Assembly: GCA_951213105.1 (NCBI GenBank)
Contig: OX578153.1
Coordinates: forward strand, 51,803,020-51,867,019
DNA: 64,000 nt
Reading direction: 5' to 3'
Source: Amaurobius ferox
Lineage: Eukaryota; Arthropoda; Arachnida; Araneae; Amaurobiidae
Shown: one piece after another, positions 57,748 through 64,000 of the stretch
How the letters are laid out: each line of letters opens with the position of its first letter
Numbering within the stretch: the stretch's first letter is position 1
Position numbers and translations under genes: made by a program
The notes under the pieces: generated by a model
What the model was told of the DNA's origin: nothing
Databases searched by the model: none
What the model saw: the letters and a program-made list of their open reading frames with translations, nothing else

Positions 57748-60066
57748 ACTAGCCGCCTTTGGCGACCAGCCTGTTCGCTACCCTTGAAAATTCTGACCGT
57801 GGCAAACTCGTTGGCGCGACCTACCAGAAAGGTGTAAGGTAACTGCTTGGAAGGCCAGGAAGTGCCACACAATTTAGACCGGAACCCAATGGGGGAGGCA
57901 TCCAAAGAGACCGTACCCTCCTTCCCCTACCACAAACCTCTCGGAAGGACTTGCAGTCCCACACGTTTAACGTGATCGTACTCCGCGTGAACACGGCTGC
58001 AGTTTTGGCAATGGCGGGAATCGAACCCGGGCCTACCGAGTGAAATTCCCGCGCGCTAACCACTGGGCTACCATGCCATCCGCGACAATCTCCATAACTT
58101 TATTTTTATTCGGCAATTTTGGGAATCGAACCCGGGCCTACCAAGTGCAAATCCCGCGCACTAACCACTGGGGTACTTCACCCTCCGCGATATTCTTCAT
58201 AACTTATTTTTTATTCACCCAATTTAGACCGGAACCAAGTGGGAGAAGCATCCACAGGGACCGTACCCTTCTTCCCCTACCACCAACCTCTCGGAAGGAC
58301 TTACAGACCCACATGTTTAACGTGATCGTACTCCGCGTAAACACGGCGGCAATTTTGGGAATCGAACCCGGGCCTACCGAGTGCAATTTCCGCGCGCTAA
58401 CCATTGGGCTACTTTGCCCTACGCGACAATCTCCATAACTTTCTTTTTATTCATCCAATTTAGACCGTACCCTCCTTCCCCTACCACCAACTTCTCGGAA
58501 GGACTCACGGACCCACATGTTTAACGTGCTCGTACTCCGCGTAAACACGGCGGCAATTTTGGGAATCGAACCCGGGCCTGGTAACTGGTTGGACGGCCAG
58601 GATGTGCCACCCAATTTAGACCGGAACCCAGTGGGGGAGGCATCCACAGGGAACGTACCCTCCTTCCCCTACCACCAACCTCTCGGAAAAACATACGGAC
58701 CCATATGTTTAACGTGATCGTACTCCATGTCAGTGGCGGAAATCGAACCCGGGCCTACCGCGTGCAATTCCCGCGCGCTAACCACTGGGCTACTTCGCCC
58801 TCCGCGACAATCTCCATAACTTTCTTTTTATTCACCCAATTTAGACCGTACCCTCCTTCCCCTACCACCAACCTCTCGGAAGGACTCACGAACCCACATG
58901 TTTAACGTGATCGTACTCTGCGTGAACGTGGCGTAAGTTTTGGCAGTGGCGGGAATCGAACCCGGGCCTACTGAGTGCAATTCCCGCGCGCTAACCACTG
59001 GGCTGCCGCGCCCTCCGCGACAATCTCCATAACTTTCTACATATTCACCCAATTTAGACGGGAACCCAGTGGGGGAGGCATCCACAGGGGCCGTATCCTC
59101 CTTCCCCTACCACCAACCTCTCGGAAGGACTTACGGACCCACATATTTAACGTGATCGTATTCCACGTAAACACGGCGGCAGTTTTGGCAGTGGCGGGAA
59201 TCGAACCCGGGCCTACCGCTAACTTCCCGCGCGCTAATTTGCAATTTAAAATGACCATATGCTTAATTCCATCATCCTCATTCCATTGTTTCATTGTTCC
59301 ATCATTTAAAATATCCATAAAATTAAAATATCCAAAAGTTAAAATATACATTTAAAAAATCCAGATCGTCCCATCATTTAAAATATAAATATAATAATTT
59401 ATATAGAGCAAAGGCGCTCTATTCAGAACCGTGACGTCACCTCCACCTTGACGTCCCCACCCACCACCTTCCCTGCTTCAGCGGGGGAGAAACGAGGCGG
59501 TACGCCGAGCGGAACGCCGAGAAATATAAAATCATGACGTCTTTAAAATTACCATCCTGAAGGCAATTTTCATTATTTCTGGACCAGATTGGACTTGTAA
59601 GAATGCCAGATGTTTGACCTTTCTGAAAATGTAAATTATTAGTCGAAATTATGAGTACTTTTCACGATGCGAGAATTTAAAAACCAAAAATCGTTTTCTT
59701 GAGCAAAAAGTGACTTTTGTTTTAAAATCTTTAAAAAATATTAGAAATCGAAATTCAGATTTGAAATTGATATATTTTTACTCGAAATTCTCTGCTCTTT
59801 CCGATGGTGTAATTTGTTTTTTTCTACGATGTCTGGATCGTGGAGAAAAAAGGGCAAAAAACAGTCGAAATCGCATAAAACATTAAATAAATAAAAAAAT
59901 AATTAAAATTTTAAAAATCGGTTTTCACGTGTCCCCTTCCCTCCCCCCCCCGGGTCTCCGATTGCCAAATTTCGTAGCTCTCCGACGCGCGGTCGCGAAA
60001 CGTATAGTGTATAAGACAGACACACAGACAGACAGACACACAGACATTGCCTTTTATTATATAGAT
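57748..60066 (-). mobile_element. HL-4 repeat, copy 2, carrying seven SINE pieces
   Basis: Starts ACTAGCCGCCTTTGGCGACC at the exact end of copy 1. The right 650 bp (59405-60066) repeats 57070-57747 almost base for base, including the CRE at 59432-59439 and the poly-C run. It ends TTTTATTATATAG. Confidence 0.85.
57820..59240 (-). mobile_element. Cluster of seven SINE-A-type pieces
   Basis: B boxes near 58018, 58120, 58358, 58562, 58739, 58952 and 59198. One piece is a short head only (58076-58200), and one is cut inside the B-box region and joined to the 3' end of the next (58575). Spacing of about 200-240 bp suggests unequal crossing over rather than independent insertions. Confidence 0.88.
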
Positions 60067-61069
60067 TGACGTGGCAAAGCATTTAGATATATTTAATATT
60101 GGGCAAACAAAAACTAGTACCCCCGCTCCCTAAAGTTTTATTCGTCTGCCCCACCAAAAAGTCCTGAAAAAAACAAAAAAAAAAAAACACTGTGCAACAA
60201 AAAAAAAAAAAAAAAAGTGCAGGAAATCAGTTTTAAAAAATCTGTTACCTTTAAATTGTACCCAAAGAAGTGTATTTAGCAAAGTTAAAACTGTAAAGAA
60301 CAAAAATTAACAGAATCGGCGTCTCATCAGTCTGGGGCTTTTTAAAACAAATTGTCATTGCTTGATATGCATTTTACTGCTTCGTTAATATCGTTCCAAG
60401 TATCATTTTGTCTACATATTATATACCTTTTGGAGTTCTTTTATATTATGTGTGTCAAAATATATTAGAAATATATATATAAGTTAAAAAATTTAAGAAA
60501 TAGTGTGAATTTGCTGAAGAGTGAATAATACCTAAATCTTTAAGTCCATTTATTTCAAAATAGATTTTTTCATATTGTATCAACTTTAAAAGGATATATC
60601 TAAAATTCTTTGCGAAGTACACACATAAAATTTTGTACAGATTTTATCTCTTTTATTTTCAATAAATAGTCTTCAGAATTTTTAATTTCGAGTAAAAACT
60701 TTCAAAATATTTATCTCTAGGCAAAACTCATTAAAAAAAAAATATTTTTTTTTTTACTTTTAATAATATTGAAATTTTTATAAATAATATTTTTATAAAT
60801 TCTGAAGACAAATTAACAAGAAAATAAACATTATGCAAATGCATGTGCAAGTAAACATTATGCAAATTGATCAATTAGTTTAGTAGTTATATCAAAAGTT
60901 AAATATGTTTATAATATAAAATTTATAAATTTATTATTTTTAAATAAAATTTCAAACTGTTCAAGAATTTTTTATATGTAAAGTGATCTTTATATAAACA
61001 CACATTTCAGGAAAAAAATTGCATTAAAAATACTCATAAATAAAAAAATTAAATTTTCTGTCCCGGATT
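60067..61069. other. No gene seen
   Basis: Very AT-rich with poly-A runs (60176-60216). Confidence 0.45.
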
Positions 61070-61372
61070 CCCTTAAATATCTCGAGAACGGTACATCTTA
61101 GAGTAATGGGATAGATCTTATTCCTTTTGTCGTTTTTAATTACGTATAAAATAAACATTTAATTGATACATTATTTTATTTTAATTCGGATATTTTAGAT
61201 TTGCAGGTCTTTTCGCAAAAAAAGGCAATTATTTTTTCCGAATCCTGCTAAAATCTAACCAGCACTACAATATCCCACAAGTGACTTATCTACTAAATTT
61301 TATGTCATTTAGTCAATTAGTTTATCGCCTAGAGATACATACAATTTTTGCAGGCCATTTCGCAAAAAAAAA

Positions 61373-62313
61373 TCTGATGTGGGCAGCACATGACTTTCCT
61401 TATATAATGCAATGAATTTACTACTTTTACAGTAAAAAAATAGATTATTTTTATAGTAGATATTTATATTCTTTCCAAGATATTGAATTTTCGTCAATGA
61501 GTCGTCATTTTCATTCATTTAGCGACATTTTTATCCATTTGGCGAGTTTTTCTTTAATTTAGCAACATTTAAAAATGTCGCCAAGTTGGCGACCGAATTC
61601 GTTGCCAAAATCTCGACAAGCGTTATGGAGGGAGAAATAAGTTATTCTTACAGCAGGTAAATTACTATTGACGTTCAAATACGAAAGTATTACTCAAAAT
61701 AATTTTTTTTCATGAATGGAACGAGCTAGATCCACGAGAATGATGTCACCCAATTTATCGCATGGTATTACATATGAAAAGTGAACATGTTTCTCAATAG
61801 GAAATATTTTTTTTTATTTTATATGACTTTTTGATAATTTTTTTGAAAAATGTGCAATATCTCGAGAACGGTTCATGTTAGCGTTCTAAAATTTATGTCA
61901 ATCGTTTTCTACTGAAAAATTACGTAAGAAATGTCTATTTGCGTAACTTTATTAAAGGTTTTGATTTTTTGACGATTTTTTCAAAATTTCACTCGAAAAT
62001 TTAGGGGAGTTCTGAACATTCGATTGCTTATAAAAACAATAGGTTTCCAGTGTTTATGGATTGTAATTTTGTGTACCAAATTTCGTTCGAATCGGTACAT
62101 TCGTTCGTCAGTTATCGTCTACACAGGCTCACTGACACACACACACACACACACACATACTTTCACATACACACACACACAGACATCACTTCAAAAATGT
62201 TCGATTCGTGATCAGGGATGCTTGAAACGTGCTCTCCCGTCGAAAACTCGAATTCGAATTTTTTCCACCCCGTCACAATACTTTCCTTATACATTATTGT
62301 ATATAAGGAAAGT
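61373..62313 (-). mobile_element. HL-1 repeat, copy 14, inserted in HL-2
   Basis: Complete element. TCTGATGTGGGCAGCACATG at left, CA tract 62137-62180, palindrome at right. Inserted into the A-run of GCAAAAAAAGGCAGG with no duplication beyond A's. Confidence 0.92.
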
Positions 62314-62515
62314 AAAAAGGCAGGTTGCTTTTTCACGAATCGTACGAAAATCTAAGCAGCACCAGAATCATCCACAAACAACCTCACTACAAAATTTTAT
62401 GAAATTGATCAATTAGTTTTTGAATTAGATTGAATACATTATACATTGCACAGTCACACACACACGCACACAGACACACAAGCCACTCTAAAAATAGTTT
62501 TTTCATGCTCTAGAG

Positions 62516-62887
62516 CAGTGCTCTTCAACCTGTGTTCCGCGGAACCCTAGGGTTCCACTCAAACGCTTTAGGGGTTCCGCGAGTCGATACTACAATTCGT
62601 TGTTTTTGTTTTGTTTTTCTTTGTTTTCAATTTCATATGACATATATATGTATAATACAAATACTTTATATGAAATATTTATCTTCTTGTTTGAATTAAT
62701 GCAAATTTATATCTTATATAAAGTTTTTATAACAAAGGCAGATACGCACCTTGTTCATAACATGTAATACGTAATATGACACATCCCCCCTAAAATCAAA
62801 TCTGGGTGTGCTACTGAACGAAGGGTTCCATAAAAAAAATATCTCAAAAAAAGGGTTCCGTGAGATGACAAAGGTTGAAGAACACTG
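62516..62887. mobile_element. hAT MITE, 372 bp
   Basis: Ends CAGTGCTCTTCAACCT and AGGTTGAAGAACACTG are inverted repeats. The eight-base duplication CTCTAGAG lies at 62508-62515 and 62888-62895, the hAT signature. Internal GTTCCGCGGAACC hairpin. No transposase frame. Confidence 0.95.
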
Positions 62888-62984
62888 CTCTAGAGAACGT
62901 GTAAATCTGTCGAAAACTCGAGATACGATTTTCGAAACGATTCCAATATCTTTCCTATTCATTACCATGTATTGTAGGGAAAGT

Positions 62985-63535
62985 AGAAAGAGGAATGTGG
63001 TCATACAGATTTGAAGAAACGGACTGTAAGATTCACTTCATATGTAGCATGAAAAAAAGCGTCATCTTCTCAATGGAAGGTATAGAAATCGATTCCCTTT
63101 AAAGATAAGATCTCTTTAAGCATTATTATTAAAATCTAAAAACAAAAATAAAAATTCTATTTTAAGAATATTTTTACAGCAGCTGCAAGTTTTCCTTTCC
63201 AATATCGCTTTAGGTTTTTTTTATTTAAACGTGAAATACATCCTAACAAGTAGAATTCAAATAAGGCAATAAAAAAATCTTGAATATGTATTTAACTGCC
63301 GTCGTATATGTATTAAAATGTTGTTAAATTCAGATGAATTGATTTTCTTCCTGATGAGAACTTTGCGTGCTGAAACAAATGTTCTACTTTTTTTATAAAT
63401 GTTTTTTAGATAATATGTTACTAAAAGAGATTTTACCGTAAAAATATAAATGAAAAACCTAAAAAAAAAATCTTTAGTAGTTAGAATATTAATGTCTCTA
63501 CAGATTCAACTTGTTTCATTTACGTTAAATTTTTT
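62985..63535. other. No gene seen
   Basis: AT-rich, no recognisable feature. Confidence 0.45.
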
Positions 63536-64000
63536 ACTTTCCCTGTAATACATGATAATATAGGGAAAGTATTGGTATTGTGTCAAAAATTGCGAATCGA
63601 GTTTTCGGCGAATATACACGTTTTGGAACCTCTAGAACACGAAAAAAATATTTTGAGCGTGACGTCTGTGCGTGTGTGTGTGTCTGTCTGTCCGTCTGTT
63701 TGTCTGTCTGTCAGTTCAGATTTTGTATCCACTCTAACTGAAAAACTAATTGACCGAATTTCATTAAATTCGTAGGTAAGTCCCTTGTATGTGAACCTGG
63801 AGCTAATTAGATTTCGGTACGATTTGGGTTTAAGGAACCTACCCTTTTTTGCGAAGTGACAGGCAAAAATTACTGTATCCATTCTAGTTGAAAAACTGAT
63901 AGATTAAATTTTACAAAATTTGGTAGATAAATCACTTGTAGGTTAACCTGGTGCTTGTTAGATTTTGGGACGGTTCGAAAAAAAAGAACCTGCCTTTTTT
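63536..64000 (+). mobile_element. HL-2 repeat, copy j, runs off the window
   Basis: ACTTTCCCTGTAATACATGA palindrome, TTGCGAATCGAGTTTTCGGC, TG and TCTG tracts (63670-63712), first GCGAAGTGAC block, and start of the second GGTTCGAAAAAAAAGAACCT block at the edge. Confidence 0.88.

Larger units (their letters stand above)
61070..62984 (-). mobile_element. HL-2 repeat, copy i, hosting HL-1 and a hAT MITE
   Basis: HL-2 interior (ATATCTCGAGAACGGTACAT at 61078) is cut at CATTTCGCAAAAAAA (61372) and resumes AAAAGGCAGGTTGC at 62314. It is cut again at CTCTAGAG and ends with the palindrome (TGTATTGTAGGGAAAGT) at 62984. Confidence 0.88.

Noticed and set aside
62714..63004. 96-codon minus frame
   Set aside because: Runs across the hAT MITE and HL-2 end. 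No independent support.

Overview
This is a repeat-saturated, AT-rich eukaryotic (animal) window with almost no host coding sequence. The transposon classes (Ty3/Gypsy, Jockey-type LINE, P element with a THAP domain, Tc1/mariner, hAT, tRNA-derived SINEs, many short CA-rich repeats with terminal hairpins) suggest an arthropod, and my impression of the repeats suggests an arachnid. That assignment is inference and cannot be proved from this sequence.

Layout. 1-6296: a decayed Ty3/Gypsy retrotransposon on the minus strand (integrase, RNase H, RT, protease, gag, primer-binding site, one LTR), with its other LTR beyond the left edge. It keeps a textbook -1 frameshift signal at the gag/pro junction. 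6968-20880: copies of two repeat families (named HL-1 and HL-2 here) in both orientations. Among them are three candidate exons of a host gene (10448-10579, 14149-14220, 14742-14757), a 700-bp mariner relic and tandem duplications. 22390-23436: a broken mariner transposase. 23563-23850: a full-length tRNA-derived SINE with target-site duplications (TSDs). 24487-26374: a broken P-element transposase (THAP domain plus catalytic body). 28877-31720: a 1.3-kb inverted pair of family HL-3. 32116-33401: two copies of family HL-5, one split by another SINE. 33740-37391: direct repeats, a transposase fragment, SINE-like units and a palindromic MITE. 37983-47497: a tandem HL-2 array split by a 7.2-kb block that starts with an HL-1 5' end and finishes with an HL-1 3' end. 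47498-50260: a Jockey-type LINE carrying a SINE and an 889-bp insertion. 50261-51851: an internally deleted hAT element. 52616-55240: more HL-2. 55704-60066: two head-to-tail HL-4 copies stuffed with eleven SINE pieces. 61070-62984: HL-2 holding both an HL-1 copy and a hAT MITE. 63536-64000: another HL-2, running off the window.

Main reading. HL-1, HL-2 and HL-3 differ in sequence but share one architecture. Each has a 5'-terminal palindrome, a CA/TG or CAGA-type microsatellite near the 5' end, a copy of the 5' terminal motif in inverted orientation just inside the 3' end, and a short terminal hairpin. They insert at T/T without target duplication. This is the architecture described for Helentron-associated non-autonomous rolling-circle elements (HINEs, such as Drosophila DINE-1). 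The inverted terminal motif differs between families, yet its complementarity is kept in each. One 7.2-kb block looks like a read-through (composite) transposition event. No autonomous Rep/helicase partner is visible in the window.
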